Of a DNA stretch of 60,544 bases, positions 25,225 through 33,793 are shown in pieces. Under the pieces are notes generated by a model. The model had not been told where the DNA came from and made no database searches. It saw only the letters and a list, made by a program, of their open reading frames with translations. A program made the position numbers and the translations under genes. The stretch's first letter is position 1; each line of letters begins with the position of its first letter. The DNA comes from Clostridiales bacterium. GTDB lineage: Bacteria; Bacillota; Clostridia; Oscillospirales; Oscillospiraceae. Where the stretch lies: NCBI GenBank assembly GCA_004553495.1, contig SFLE01000007.1, positions 1-60,544 on the forward strand. Reading direction: 5' to 3'.

Positions 25225-27465
25225 TTAGTCATCTATGAGTGACATCTGAGTCTCTCCCCTGTCGTCTTCCTTGAGCAGCGCGCCGGCTGCGGGCAGGCTG
25301 CGGACCCTGTAGCGGGAAACATTCTTTATAACGGTCTCGGAAAGCGGAGCCGCCGACACGAGCTTGCTGTTTTTCTTGAGACTCATAACGGCAACGCCCT
25401 GCGTTGTCCTGCTGGTTTTGAGCTGGAGCAGCGTTGTGTTGAACACCATTGCCCTGCCGTCGCTTGCAAATGCCGCCATGTCGATCTCCTCGGAGATCAT
25501 ATACACCGCGGCAAGCGGGCTTTTGTCGCTGTACGCGTTAATCAGCTTTTTGCGGTTGGTTTTCGTCTCATAGCTTTCAAGGTCAAGACGTGCGACCTTG
25601 CCGTTTTCGAAGAACAGCAGCAGATTTTTTCGGTAGTCGCCCGGGCAGATGATCTCAAGCACTCTCTCGCCGTCGTCCATGCTCAGCTTCGTGGGCAGGT
25701 AGGCTCCGAGAGCGGACGCCTTCGTGTCGTCAAAGTCGGAAAGGCGCGTTTTGTAGACCTGCTGACGGTCGGTGAATACCAGAAGCTCTGTGCGGTTAGT
25801 CGCTTCAAAGCTCATCTTCAGCGCGTCGCCGTCCTTGAACTTCTGCTCGCTGCTCATGCGCAGAGACTGCGGCGTTATCTTCTTTAAATATCCCTCGTTG
25901 GACAGGAAAACGCTCACCGGGTAATCCTCTACGGTGTCCTCCTCGGTGTATTCCTCGATTTCACTCGCGTAGACAATGCCTGTTTTTCTCGGTGCGGGGT
26001 ACTTTTTTATGATGGCCTTAAGCTCCGAGATTATTATGCTCTTTATTTTTCTGCGGCTCTTGAGAGTCTCCTCAAGCTCGGCTATTGTCCGCTCAAGCTC
26101 GTCAATTTCCGCGGTGCGCTTGAGGATATATTCCCTGTTTATATTGCGCAGCTTTATCTCCGCGACATATTCGGCCTGTATCTTATCGATGCCGAAGCCC
26201 ATCATGAGGTTCGGCACGACTTCGCTTTCAAGCTCGGTATTGCGGATGATGGAAATTGCCTTGTCGATATCGAGCAGGATCATCGCAAGACCTTTGAGCA
26301 GATGCAGCTTGTCCTTTTTCCTGCTCAGATCGAAGTATACCCTGCGCTTTACGCATTCTATGCGCCATGCCGTCCACTCGCCGAGTATCTCCCTCACGCC
26401 CATGACTCTGGGATTTCCCGCAACGAGGATGTTAAAGTTGCACGGGAAGCTGTCCATGAGCGGAGTCAGCTTAAACAGCTTCTGCATCAGCTTTTCGGGG
26501 TCGGTGCCGCGCTTGAGATCGACTGCGAGCTTCAAGCCGCTGAGGTCGGTTTCATCGCGCATGTCGTTTATTTCTTTTATCTTCCCCGCCTTTATAAGCT
26601 CGGCTACCTTATCGACTATAGCCTCCGAGGTCGTCGTATACGGTATCTCATATATCTCAATGATATTTTCCTTGGGCAGGTGTCTCCAGCGAGAGCGCAC
26701 CTTGAAGCTGCCTCTGCCGGTGTTATATATATTCTCCATCTCGGCGCGGTCATACACGATCTCGCCGCCGGTGGAAAAATCGGGAGCCGGCATGGACATG
26801 AATATGTCGCACTCAGGGTCCTGCAGGTATTCGATTGTAGCCCGGCAAACCTCCTCAAGGTTAAAGCCGCATATCTGGCTTGCCATGCCGACGGCTATAC
26901 CGGTGTTGCTCGAAACGAGTACATTCGGAAACGCCGTGGGCAAAAGCGCAGGCTCCTTCATGCTGCCGTCATAGTTATCGTTAAACTCGACCGTATCCTT
27001 ATCTATATCACCGAATATATCAGCGCATATGGGTGCAAGCTTTGCCTCCGTATAACGCGAAGCAGCGTAGGACATATCGCGCGAATACACCTTGCCGAAG
27101 TTGCCCTTTGAGTCGACAAACGGGGTCAGCAGCGCGTCATAGCCCTTTGAAAGGCGCACCATCGTGTCATATATGGCGGCATCGCCGTGCGGGTTTAAGC
27201 GCATCGTCTGACCAACGATGTTGGCGCTTTTTGTGCGCGCACCGGTCAGAAGTCCCATTTTGTACATCGTATACAGGAGCTTGCGGTGCGAGGGCTTAAA
27301 GCCGTCTATCTCCGGTATGGCTCGGGATATGATAACGCTCATGGCGTATGGCATATAGTTCTGCTCAAGTGTCTCGGTTATCGGCTGCTCCAGCACCTCG
27401 GCTCTGAGTCCTACGACATTTGGGTTATTGAATTGTTTTTTCTCGTTAGACTGTTTCTTAGCCAT
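25225..27465 (-). CDS. parC: DNA topoisomerase IV-like subunit A
   Basis: A 746-residue type IIA topoisomerase cleavage subunit. RAIPEIDGFKPSHRKLLYTMY and NPHGDAAIYDTMVRL form the DNA gate; the catalytic Tyr is Tyr138 in AASRYTE, preceded by Arg137. The coiled-coil tower is residues ~440-500 (ELERTIAELEETLKSRRKIK), followed by a shortened beta-pinwheel of about 250 residues ending in SLIDD. At the position of E. coli GyrA Ser83 there is Ala96; the Asp87 position is conserved as Asp100. Gyrase A's diagnostic pinwheel box is not obvious, so topoisomerase IV or a second, divergent enzyme is preferred over gyrase. Co-transcribed with the B-subunit gene upstream and yitT downstream. Confidence 0.88.
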   Translation of the reverse strand: MAKKQSNEKKQFNNPNVVGLRAEVLEQPITETLEQNYMPYAMSVIISRAIPEIDGFKPSHRKLLYTMYKMGLLTGARTKSANIVGQTMRLNPHGDAAIYDTMVRLSKGYDALLTPFVDSKGNFGKVYSRDMSYAASRYTEAKLAPICADIFGDIDKDTVEFNDNYDGSMKEPALLPTAFPNVLVSSNTGIAVGMASQICGFNLEEVCRATIEYLQDPECDIFMSMPAPDFSTGGEIVYDRAEMENIYNTGRGSFKVRSRWRHLPKENIIEIYEIPYTTTSEAIVDKVAELIKAGKIKEINDMRDETDLSGLKLAVDLKRGTDPEKLMQKLFKLTPLMDSFPCNFNILVAGNPRVMGVREILGEWTAWRIECVKRRVYFDLSRKKDKLHLLKGLAMILLDIDKAISIIRNTELESEVVPNLMMGFGIDKIQAEYVAEIKLRNINREYILKRTAEIDELERTIAELEETLKSRRKIKSIIISELKAIIKKYPAPRKTGIVYASEIEEYTEEDTVEDYPVSVFLSNEGYLKKITPQSLRMSSEQKFKDGDALKMSFEATNRTELLVFTDRQQVYKTRLSDFDDTKASALGAYLPTKLSMDDGERVLEIICPGDYRKNLLLFFENGKVARLDLESYETKTNRKKLINAYSDKSPLAAVYMISEEIDMAAFASDGRAMVFNTTLLQLKTSRTTQGVAVMSLKKNSKLVSAAPLSETVIKNVSRYRVRSLPAAGALLKEDDRGETQMSLIDD

Positions 27466-27476
27466 AAGCTATCCTT

Positions 27477-27761
27477 TCAGCGCCTTTTTCCCTTGGATTT
27501 TTCACCGGTTATGAGGTTTCTTTTGCAGTTGGGGCAATTGACTGCCTTGAACAATCCAAGATATATGCGCTTGCCGCAGTTAGGGCACTTGCAGAAAAGC
27601 CCTATCACGATAAACGCCAGAACGAAAAACACAGCGGAAAGCATTCCGAATACCGACGCCATCTGCGCGCTGCTGTCATTCGCGATAATGCTCGCCAGAC
27701 ACGAGACTATGCACATTCCGAGCAGCAGCTTTACGAGATTGCGAGCCTTGTCAAATTTCAT
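27477..27761 (-). CDS. Small zinc-ribbon membrane protein
   Basis: A 94-residue protein with two predicted membrane segments (LVKLLLGMCIVSCLASIIA and MLSAVFFVLAFIVIGLFC) and a C-terminal zinc ribbon, CPNCGKRIYLGLFKAVNCPNC, whose two CxxC pairs can bind one Zn2+, followed by a very basic tail. GAGGTGAG precedes the ATG. It lies 11 nt from each topoisomerase gene, so all three are one transcript. I do not know a function; its place between the two subunits of one enzyme is unusual. Confidence 0.85.
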   Translation of the reverse strand: MKFDKARNLVKLLLGMCIVSCLASIIANDSSAQMASVFGMLSAVFFVLAFIVIGLFCKCPNCGKRIYLGLFKAVNCPNCKRNLITGEKSKGKRR

Positions 27762-27772
27762 ATTCTCACCTC

Positions 27773-29767
27773 TTATGATATATCAGCCATGTCAAGATAC
27801 AGGTATCCGTTTTCGGCAATGTGATTTTTTCTTCCGGCAAGATCGTCGCCCAGCAGCAGATCAAACATCTGCGCCATGTGCTCCGCATCCTCCGGCATGA
27901 CCTTTATGAGCCTGCGGGTCTCCGGATTCATGGTGGTCATCCACATCATATCCGGATCGTTCTCGCCGAGACCCTTGCTGCGGTTTATTGTGGCTTTAGC
28001 GCCGTTTAAGGACGAAACTATCTCGCCCTTTTCCCTGTCGGAATATGCGAAATAGGTCTTGCCCTTGCTCTCTATCTCATACAGCGGCGATTCTGCGATG
28101 TAGACATACCCCTCGCGTATGAGCGTGGGTACGAGACGGTATATCATGGTCAGGATAAGTGTTCTTATCTGGAATCCGTCGACATCGGCATCGGTGCAGA
28201 TAATGACCTTGTTCCAGCGCAGATTGTTTATGTCGAATGCATTCAGGTCCTTCTGTCCCTTAACCTGTACCTCTACGCCGCAGCCGAGGACTTTCAGCAG
28301 ATCGGTTATTACATCGCTTTTGAATATTCTCACATAGTCGGCTTTCAGGCAGTTGAGTATCTTGCCTCGCACCGGCATTATGCCCTGAAAATCAGCGTCG
28401 CGCGAAAGCTTACAGGCGCCGAGAGCGGAGTCGCCCTCGACAATATATATCTCGCGCTTTTCCGGATCGCGGCTGCGGCAGTCAACAAACTTCTGCACGC
28501 GATTTGCTATGTCAATGCTGCCGGAGAGCTTTTTCTTCATACCCTGACGGGTCTTCTCCGCCGCCTCGCGGCTGCGCTTATTGACGAGCACCTGCTCGGC
28601 TATCCTATCGGCTTCGGGTTTATTCTCAATGAAGTATATCTCGAGCTTTTCCTTGAAAAAGTCGGTCATCGCCTCCTGAATGAAGCGGTTCGTTATCGCC
28701 TTTTTCGTCTGGTTCTCATATGAGGTCTGCGTCGAGAAGCAGTTTGTCACGAGCACAAGGCAGTCGGCGACATCCTGGAAGTTAATTTTGCTCTCGTTTT
28801 TTTGATATTTTCCTATCTTCTTTATGTAGGCATCTATCGCATACACGAATGCGCTCCTCGCCGCCTTTTCCGGTGCACCGCCGTATTCGAGCCACGATGA
28901 GTTGTGATAATACTCTATCGCCTTGACCTTATTGGAAAAGCAAAACGCTGCCGACAGCTTGACCTTGTACTCGGGCTTATCGTCGCGGTCTCTGCCGCGG
29001 CGCTCGGCGCTGATGAAATACGGCGCCGTGAGCGGCTTATCGTGAGCTATCTCGTTAACATAGTCGAGTATACCGTTTTGATAGACATATTCGGTCACAT
29101 CGAATTTGTTTCCGTTCTGATTGCGAAACCTGAATGTTACGCCGGCATTTACCACCGCCTGCCTGTGCAGGACATCCTTGAAAAACTCCTCGGGAATGTC
29201 AATATCGGTGAAAACCTCAAGATCTGGACGCCAACGGATGGTAGTTCCGGTTTTTTTGCGGTCAGCGGGACTTACTGTGAGCTCCTGACCTTTTTTGCCG
29301 ACCACCTTGCCCTTTTTAAAGTGCAGCTCGTACTTATTGCCGTCGCGCCAGACGGTTACATCCATATACTCCGACGCATACTGCGTAGCACATGAGCCGA
29401 GACCGTTTAGACCGAGCGAATACTCGTAGTTCTCGCCCTCGTTGTTCATATATTTTCCGCCTGCGTACAGCTCACAGAAGACGAGCTCCCAGTTATAGCG
29501 CTTTTCATTGGCGTTCCAGTCCACGGGGCAGCCGCGTCCGAAGTCCTCTACCTCTATAGATTTATCGGCAAAGCGCGTTAGGGTTATCACATTGCCGTGA
29601 CCCTCGCGGGCTTCGTCTATTGAATTTGACAGTATCTCAAAAACAGCGTGCTGGCATCCGTCGAGCCCATCCGAGCCGAAGATGACTCCGGGGCGTTTTC
29701 TGACTCTGTCGGCTCCCTTTAGCTGCGATATGCTGTCGTTACCGTATCCTGCGGTGGTATTACTCAT
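27773..29767 (-). CDS. parE: DNA topoisomerase IV-like subunit B (ATPase/Toprim)
   Basis: A 664-residue ATPase subunit. GHKL ATPase motifs: RKRPGVIFGSDGLDGCQHAV, EILSNSIDEAREG (catalytic Glu and Mg-binding Asn), EDFGRGCPVD. The Toprim domain shows YIVEGDSALGACKLSRDADFQ, PVRGKILNC and CTDADVDGFQIRTLIL with the acidic metal ligands. Canonical B subunits read EGDSAGGSA, here EGDSALGAC. There is no E. coli-type GyrB insert. The start at 29767 (ATGAGTAAT) has AGGAAA upstream; an in-frame ATG 45 nt earlier adds unconserved residues. It leads the parE / zinc-ribbon / parC / yitT operon. Confidence 0.88.
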   Translation of the reverse strand: MSNTTAGYGNDSISQLKGADRVRKRPGVIFGSDGLDGCQHAVFEILSNSIDEAREGHGNVITLTRFADKSIEVEDFGRGCPVDWNANEKRYNWELVFCELYAGGKYMNNEGENYEYSLGLNGLGSCATQYASEYMDVTVWRDGNKYELHFKKGKVVGKKGQELTVSPADRKKTGTTIRWRPDLEVFTDIDIPEEFFKDVLHRQAVVNAGVTFRFRNQNGNKFDVTEYVYQNGILDYVNEIAHDKPLTAPYFISAERRGRDRDDKPEYKVKLSAAFCFSNKVKAIEYYHNSSWLEYGGAPEKAARSAFVYAIDAYIKKIGKYQKNESKINFQDVADCLVLVTNCFSTQTSYENQTKKAITNRFIQEAMTDFFKEKLEIYFIENKPEADRIAEQVLVNKRSREAAEKTRQGMKKKLSGSIDIANRVQKFVDCRSRDPEKREIYIVEGDSALGACKLSRDADFQGIMPVRGKILNCLKADYVRIFKSDVITDLLKVLGCGVEVQVKGQKDLNAFDINNLRWNKVIICTDADVDGFQIRTLILTMIYRLVPTLIREGYVYIAESPLYEIESKGKTYFAYSDREKGEIVSSLNGAKATINRSKGLGENDPDMMWMTTMNPETRRLIKVMPEDAEHMAQMFDLLLGDDLAGRKNHIAENGYLYLDMADIS

Positions 29768-29955
29768 TTCGTATTTCCTCTCAAATACAACATCTTGCGT
29801 AAAATTGCACACATTTTCAGATTATATAGTATATAACAAATATTCCGCATTTTCAAGCGATTTTGAAGTCAAATGTGTGGCATTGCTACTAAAGGACACG
29901 ATTTATTTCTTTATGATCTCACTATGCAGTATTATTGCTGAAAAGCAAAGCAAAA

Positions 29956-29981
29956 CGGGGACAGACTATCGTCTGTCCCCG
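29956..29981 (-). terminator. GC-rich hairpin, probably a minus-strand terminator
   Basis: CGGGGACAGAC (29956-29966) and its complement (29971-29981) with a TATC loop. On the minus strand it is followed by GTTTTGCTTTGCTTTTC, a broken T tract. No minus-strand gene precedes it, so it would end a non-coding transcript. Confidence 0.55.
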
Positions 29982-29983
29982 CC

Positions 29984-30077
29984 GTCGGATGAGGTGCCTT
30001 TCGGCTTTATCCGGCTCGACGAAATTTCATGATGCATTCTTATCGCCGGAGCAATAAGGCTTGGCATCCCATCCGAC
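29984..30077 (-). ncRNA. Candidate structured non-coding RNA (94-nt rod)
   Basis: Four stems nest without a break: GTCGGATG 29984-29991 with 30070-30077; GGTGCC 29993-29998 with GGCATC 30063-30068; GGCTTTAT 30003-30010 with 30054-30061 (two G-U pairs); CCGGC 30011-30015 with GCCGG 30045-30049. The loop is 29 nt. On the minus strand the rod is followed directly by the hairpin at 29956-29981 with its T tract, and a TATAAT box lies upstream near 30122. I cannot match it to a known family, and the strand is inferred from the terminator. Confidence 0.4.
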
Positions 30078-30227
30078 CTGTCTTTTGAGACTTTTTTATA
30101 TCGGACTGTTTCGTCTGGTTATATTATATGCTCAAGCGCCGATTTAACTCATGGTAATATATCTCATTTTTTGTTTAAAACAATGTTTAAGAGAATATAA
30201 TATAATTCAGGCAAAGGAGTGTTTACA

Positions 30228-30437
30228 ATGACGAGAAAAGAAGCTAAAATGTTAAAAAAAGAGTACGAGCGAAGGTTTGCCGAGATGGCGGATATGCGCT
30301 CGCAGCTCAGGTGCGCATATGCGGCATTTGACAATACTACAGATTGTGATATGATGGATGCGTGCATATACGAGATAAATGCGCTGAGATCGCGGTACAA
30401 CAGTGCCGTTGTTAACATCAAAAACCTTATTCAATAG
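30228..30437 (+). CDS. YaaL-like protein (DUF2508)
   Basis: A 69-residue, highly charged helical protein (MTRKEAKMLKKEYERRF, later DACIYEINALRSRYNSAV). Size, composition and the position immediately before bofA match YaaL of Bacillus, a protein of unknown function in the recR-yaaL-bofA neighbourhood. The ATG at 30228 has AAAGGAG 8 nt upstream. Here recR and dnaX do not precede it; a 460-bp non-coding region does. Confidence 0.75.
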   Translation: MTRKEAKMLKKEYERRFAEMADMRSQLRCAYAAFDNTTDCDMMDACIYEINALRSRYNSAVVNIKNLIQ

Positions 30438-30445
30438 GAGGATAT

Positions 30446-30712
30446 ATGGACGCGTTACATACCGTGATCACCGTCGTTGTTGCAGTTTTGCTCTTATGGC
30501 TGGTAATCAAACTCTTTGCAACACCTATAAAATGGGCTCTCAAGCTTCTGCTTAACGCCCTGCTCGGCTTCGTTATGCTGTTTATCTTCAACTTTCTCGG
30601 CGGCTTTATCGGTCTCAGCATAACCGTCGGCTGGATAAGCGCCATCGTTGCCGGACTGCTCGGCATACCGGGTATTATTCTTCTGCTGCTTATTGAAAAC
30701 TTCTTTATCTGA
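30446..30712 (+). CDS. bofA: BofA-like sporulation membrane protein
   Basis: An 88-residue protein with three hydrophobic stretches (VVVAVLLLWLVIKLF; LLLNALLGFVMLFIFNFLGGFIGLSI; AIVAGLLGIPGIILLLLIENF). The NALLGFVMLFIFNF core and the GIPGIILLLL ending are the BofA signature. In Bacillus BofA holds the SpoIVFB protease inactive in the mother-cell membrane until SpoIVB signals from the forespore, so pro-sigma-K processing is delayed. Its presence supports a spore-forming lineage. AGGAGG precedes the ATG, 8 nt after yaaL. Confidence 0.85.
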   Translation: MDALHTVITVVVAVLLLWLVIKLFATPIKWALKLLLNALLGFVMLFIFNFLGGFIGLSITVGWISAIVAGLLGIPGIILLLLIENFFI

Positions 30713-30719
30713 GGTACGC

Positions 30720-31259
30720 ATGAAAAAGCTTATAAACAGAATAAAGCGCTATCTTTTTCCTAACCGGACCCAGCTTTTCTGGAGATACAGGCGCAGGATA
30801 CTTTATCCCAACCGCATTCAAAAGCTGTTTAAATCGTGGTATCGCTCAAGAATGCGGAAATTGCAGGATAATCTCAACTCCAGCATACCCATGACCACGC
30901 GGGTAAAGCCGTTTGAAACTCCGCACGGGCTCTGCGGCATATTTATATCCTACGGTGCGAGGATCGGCAAGGGCTGTACGATATTCCATCAGGTCACGAT
31001 CGGTTCAAATACCTTGCTCGGCAGCAAAAACTGCGGCTCGCCGACCATAGGTGAACGGGTATACATAGGCGCGGGAGCCAAAATAATAGGTGGTATAACG
31101 ATAGGCAACGATGTGCGCATCGGCGCAAACTGCATCGTTACCGAGGATGTTCCCGCAAACAGCACCGTTGTCATGGCAAAGCCCCGCATTATCACATATG
31201 CGGAGCCCCGTGATAACAGGTTCCTTACATGGGATGAATACGCGGCTTTAACAAAATAA
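30720..31259 (+). CDS. Left-handed beta-helix acyltransferase, serine-acetyltransferase-like
   Basis: A 179-residue protein. A basic amphipathic N-terminus (residues 1-50, many Arg and Lys) precedes hexapeptide repeats (ISYGARIGKGCTIFHQVTIG, IGERVYIGAGAKIIGGITIG, VRIGANCIVTEDVPANSTVV). The His of FHQVTIG is the likely catalytic base. CysE proteins have about 140 more residues at the N-terminus, so this may rather acetylate a sugar or another small acceptor. The ATG at 30720 is 8 nt after the bofA stop, with GAGGT in front, so it is co-transcribed with bofA. A terminator follows. Confidence 0.78.
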   Translation: MKKLINRIKRYLFPNRTQLFWRYRRRILYPNRIQKLFKSWYRSRMRKLQDNLNSSIPMTTRVKPFETPHGLCGIFISYGARIGKGCTIFHQVTIGSNTLLGSKNCGSPTIGERVYIGAGAKIIGGITIGNDVRIGANCIVTEDVPANSTVVMAKPRIITYAEPRDNRFLTWDEYAALTK

Positions 31260-31260
31260 T

Positions 31261-31287
31261 AAAACGGACTGCGATGCAGTCCGTTTT
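31261..31287. terminator. Bidirectional terminator
   Basis: AAAACGGACTGC and its complement around GAT, with A and T runs on the two sides, between the converging acetyltransferase and murF genes. Confidence 0.88.
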
Positions 31288-31290
31288 TTA

Positions 31291-32640
31291 CTATTTTAGC
31301 AGCTTCAGCGCTTCGGAGATCTCCTCAAGCTTCATGCTGTGCGATGCCTTTACCAAAACGGCGTCGCCTTTCTCGATGAGCTTCGGCAGCTCCTGTATAA
31401 GCTCGGCATTGCTCTGAAAATGCAGTGCGCTTATGTCCTCCGCCGCACGGCAGGTGTTCTTCGACAGCTCGCCCACGCACAGCATGAGCGAAACTCCGCG
31501 TTCTGCCGCATAGCGCCCGATGTCCGCATGCAGGCGCGCTTTATCCTCGCCCATTTCAAGCATATCGCCGAATATGCACACCTTTCGCCCGTGAAGGCGC
31601 GTCAGCGAATCCACGGCGCACTTAACGGAGTCGGGATTGGCGTTATAGCAATCGTCAACAAGCGTTATAAAGCCGGTATCGGTCACATTTGCGCGTCTGC
31701 CGACGGTTTGATAGGATGCAATGCCGTTTGCTATATGCTCATCGCTGAGCCCGAACTTGAGTCCCACGGCTGCGCCCTCGAGCGCAGCATAGACCATATG
31801 CTGCCCATAAAACGGGATATGGACTCTTATTCTGCGCTCTGCCGAGACTATGTCGCAGTCTACGCCGCCGATGCCGTCTGGCGTTATATTCTCCGCCTTA
31901 ACATCGGCGTTATCGCAAAGCCCGTACAGCACCTTATTCTGCCTGCAATCGCAGGTGCTCAAAAGATCATCATCGGCATTCAAGAAAACTGTGGCATCGT
32001 CCCGCATATACTCGAGCATCTCGGTTTTTGCCTTAAAAACGCCCGTGCGGTCGTGCAGCGCGTCAAGGTGCGCATGACCTATGAGAGTGTACACCGCTGC
32101 GGTGGGGCGAACCATCCTTGCAAGACGGCTCATCTCGCCGAAGCCGGATATGCCCATCTCAATTACAGCGATCTCGTGCTCGGGCTCTATGCGGAATATC
32201 GTAAGCGGTACTCCCAGCTCGTTATTGAAGTTTTTGTCCGTTTTCAGAACATTGTACTTTTGCGAAAGCACGGCAGATACCATTTCCTTTGCCGTTGTCT
32301 TTCCTACCGAGCCGGTTATTCCGATAACCGGTATGTTGAGCGTTTTCCTGTACTCCTCGGCAAGCTTTGCCATAGCCTTTGCAACATCGCTGACAACTAT
32401 CTGGCAGCCGTGCGCCTCCGGACATTCATGCCGGACGATGCAGCACGCAGCACCCATCTCAAAGGCTTTTGCGACAAACGAGTGCCCGTCTACGCGCTCG
32501 CCTGACAGCGCCGCGAACGCGAAACCTTCCTCGACATTGCGGCTGTCAATTACAACTCCGAGTATCTCCTGCTCGCCGGCACCTCCGACAAGAGTTCCTC
32601 CGACAAGCTCAGCTGCCTTTTTTACGCTTATTCCTCTCAT
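31291..32640 (-). CDS. murF: UDP-MurNAc-tripeptide--D-Ala-D-Ala ligase
   Basis: A 449-residue Mur ligase that adds D-Ala-D-Ala to UDP-MurNAc-tripeptide in the cytoplasm. The N-terminal domain has DSRNVEEGFAFAALSGERVDGHSF; the P-loop is GITGSVGKTTAKEMV at about residues 103-117; NFNNELGVPLTI and EMGISGFGEM follow; the C-terminal domain contains DDCYNANPDSV (substrate and nucleotide contacts) and GDMLEMGE. The start codon overlaps the ddl stop codon (ATGA), so ligase and Ddl are translationally coupled, which fits because Ddl makes its dipeptide substrate. Confidence 0.95.
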   Translation of the reverse strand: MRGISVKKAAELVGGTLVGGAGEQEILGVVIDSRNVEEGFAFAALSGERVDGHSFVAKAFEMGAACCIVRHECPEAHGCQIVVSDVAKAMAKLAEEYRKTLNIPVIGITGSVGKTTAKEMVSAVLSQKYNVLKTDKNFNNELGVPLTIFRIEPEHEIAVIEMGISGFGEMSRLARMVRPTAAVYTLIGHAHLDALHDRTGVFKAKTEMLEYMRDDATVFLNADDDLLSTCDCRQNKVLYGLCDNADVKAENITPDGIGGVDCDIVSAERRIRVHIPFYGQHMVYAALEGAAVGLKFGLSDEHIANGIASYQTVGRRANVTDTGFITLVDDCYNANPDSVKCAVDSLTRLHGRKVCIFGDMLEMGEDKARLHADIGRYAAERGVSLMLCVGELSKNTCRAAEDISALHFQSNAELIQELPKLIEKGDAVLVKASHSMKLEEISEALKLLK

Positions 32641-33662
32641 TTATACTTCTCCATGGAAAGCTCAATTATTTTTTCGCAGACTTCGCCGAAGTCGAGCCCC
32701 TGCTCCCTGCCCATCTGCGGGATAAGGCTCGTAGGAGTCATGCCGGGGAGCGTGTTTGCTTCGAGGCAGTAGAGCTCACCGCTCGCGCTATCCATGAGGA
32801 AGTCGGCACGGCAGTATACATCTACCATAAGCGCTGTCTTAACGCGCTCGGCAAGGCGCTGTACCCTGTCGGTATCCTCCGCGCTGATGGGCGCGGGGCA
32901 TATCTCCTCGGTCAGACCCGCCTGATACTTGTTTTTATAGTCATACCAGCCCTGCTTGGGTATTATCTCAATTACCGGCATGGCTTTGTCGCCCATAACG
33001 CCGACAGTGAGCTCTCTGCCCTTTATAAAGCGCTCAACGAGGACATGGTCTTCATACTTAAACGCAAGTTCAAGAGCCGCCGCATACTCGCTTTTATCTT
33101 TTACCATGGAGGTCCCTACGCTTGAACCGCCGCTGCACGGCTTCACGACACACGGAAAGCCGACCTCGGCATACTCCCCGCCTTTTTCAAGGACTATGCC
33201 CTCGGGGGTGGGAATGCCGCTGTTGCGCAGCATTATTTTAGTTATCTCCTTATTCATTGCAATGGCACTGCCGAGATAGCCGCTGCCGGTGTATTTTATT
33301 CCGTGGATGTCCATTGTGGCTTGCAGCTTGCCGTTTTCACCGTCCTCGCCATGCAGTGCAAGAAAACAAATATCCGCCGCTTTGCATATCTCAAGGACAT
33401 TGCCGCCTATCCTGCTGCCGTTTCCATCGGCAAGCATTTTTTCAATATCGGGCGTTTCCTCCTTGACGGAGTAGGCCATATCCTCCTGCTCGCGCTCAAA
33501 AAGCTTGCTCGGGTCGCTGTAGCTTCCTGAATAGCCGTAAAACAGGTCAACGAGAACTACCTTATGCCCTCTCTCCCGCAGCGCACGCGCCACGCAGGTA
33601 CCGCTGGTGATCGAAACATCTCTTTCGTTTGATAATCCGCCGCAAACAACTGCAATTTTCAT
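32637..33662 (-). CDS. ddl: D-alanine--D-alanine ligase
   Basis: A 341-residue ATP-grasp enzyme joining two D-alanines for peptidoglycan. Seen: KIAVVCGGLSNERDVSITSG (N-terminal, with the Glu that binds the first D-Ala), FLALHGEDGENGKLQA, YTGSGYLGSAIAMNKEITK (omega-loop region with Tyr), KPCSGGSSVGTSM, EFYDYKNKY-like WYDYKNKYQAG, and ADFLMDSASGELYCLEANTLPGM. The Tyr-type loop suggests the D-Ala-specific, vancomycin-sensitive form. The start at 33662 has GGAGGT in front; an earlier in-frame ATG would add a non-homologous 26-residue tail. It overlaps murF by 4 nt. Confidence 0.94.
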   Translation of the reverse strand: MKIAVVCGGLSNERDVSITSGTCVARALRERGHKVVLVDLFYGYSGSYSDPSKLFEREQEDMAYSVKEETPDIEKMLADGNGSRIGGNVLEICKAADICFLALHGEDGENGKLQATMDIHGIKYTGSGYLGSAIAMNKEITKIMLRNSGIPTPEGIVLEKGGEYAEVGFPCVVKPCSGGSSVGTSMVKDKSEYAAALELAFKYEDHVLVERFIKGRELTVGVMGDKAMPVIEIIPKQGWYDYKNKYQAGLTEEICPAPISAEDTDRVQRLAERVKTALMVDVYCRADFLMDSASGELYCLEANTLPGMTPTSLIPQMGREQGLDFGEVCEKIIELSMEKYK

Positions 33663-33692
33663 TTTTCTTACCTCCAGCAATTTTACCCGCTG

Positions 33693-33721
33693 ATTATACC
33701 ATAATAGTTTTGTCTGTTCAA
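33693..33721 (-). promoter_or_regulatory. Promoter of ddl-murF
   Basis: Minus-strand TTGAAC (33716-33721), 17 bp, TATAAT (33693-33698), 30 bp upstream of the ddl start. Confidence 0.75.
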
Positions 33722-33728
33722 ATATATA

Positions 33729-33758
33729 TTGAAAAAACATATGCGGATATGGTATAAT
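33729..33758 (+). promoter_or_regulatory. Promoter of the exonuclease gene
   Basis: TTGAAA (33729-33734), 18 bp, TATAAT (33753-33758), 35 bp upstream of the ATG at 33794. It is back to back with the ddl promoter. Confidence 0.7.
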
Positions 33759-33793
33759 TCATTTTTGTAATCTAAAGTAAGGGCGTTGTGTTT

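Larger units (their letters stand above)
29768..30227. other. 460-bp intergenic region between parE and yaaL
   Basis: No protein gene is visible. The left 180 bp hold the parE promoter region (AT-rich, TATATAAT-like on the minus strand). The middle (29956-30100) contains a GC hairpin and a long rod-like pairing described separately. The right 120 bp are AT-rich with TATAAT-like boxes just before yaaL. Confidence 0.5.

Noticed and set aside
29984..30077. Assignment of the rod-like RNA as SRP RNA or 6S RNA
   Set aside because: No SRP domain IV motif (GGAA loop with AGCAG side) and no 6S-type central bubble of the right size; left as an unknown candidate.
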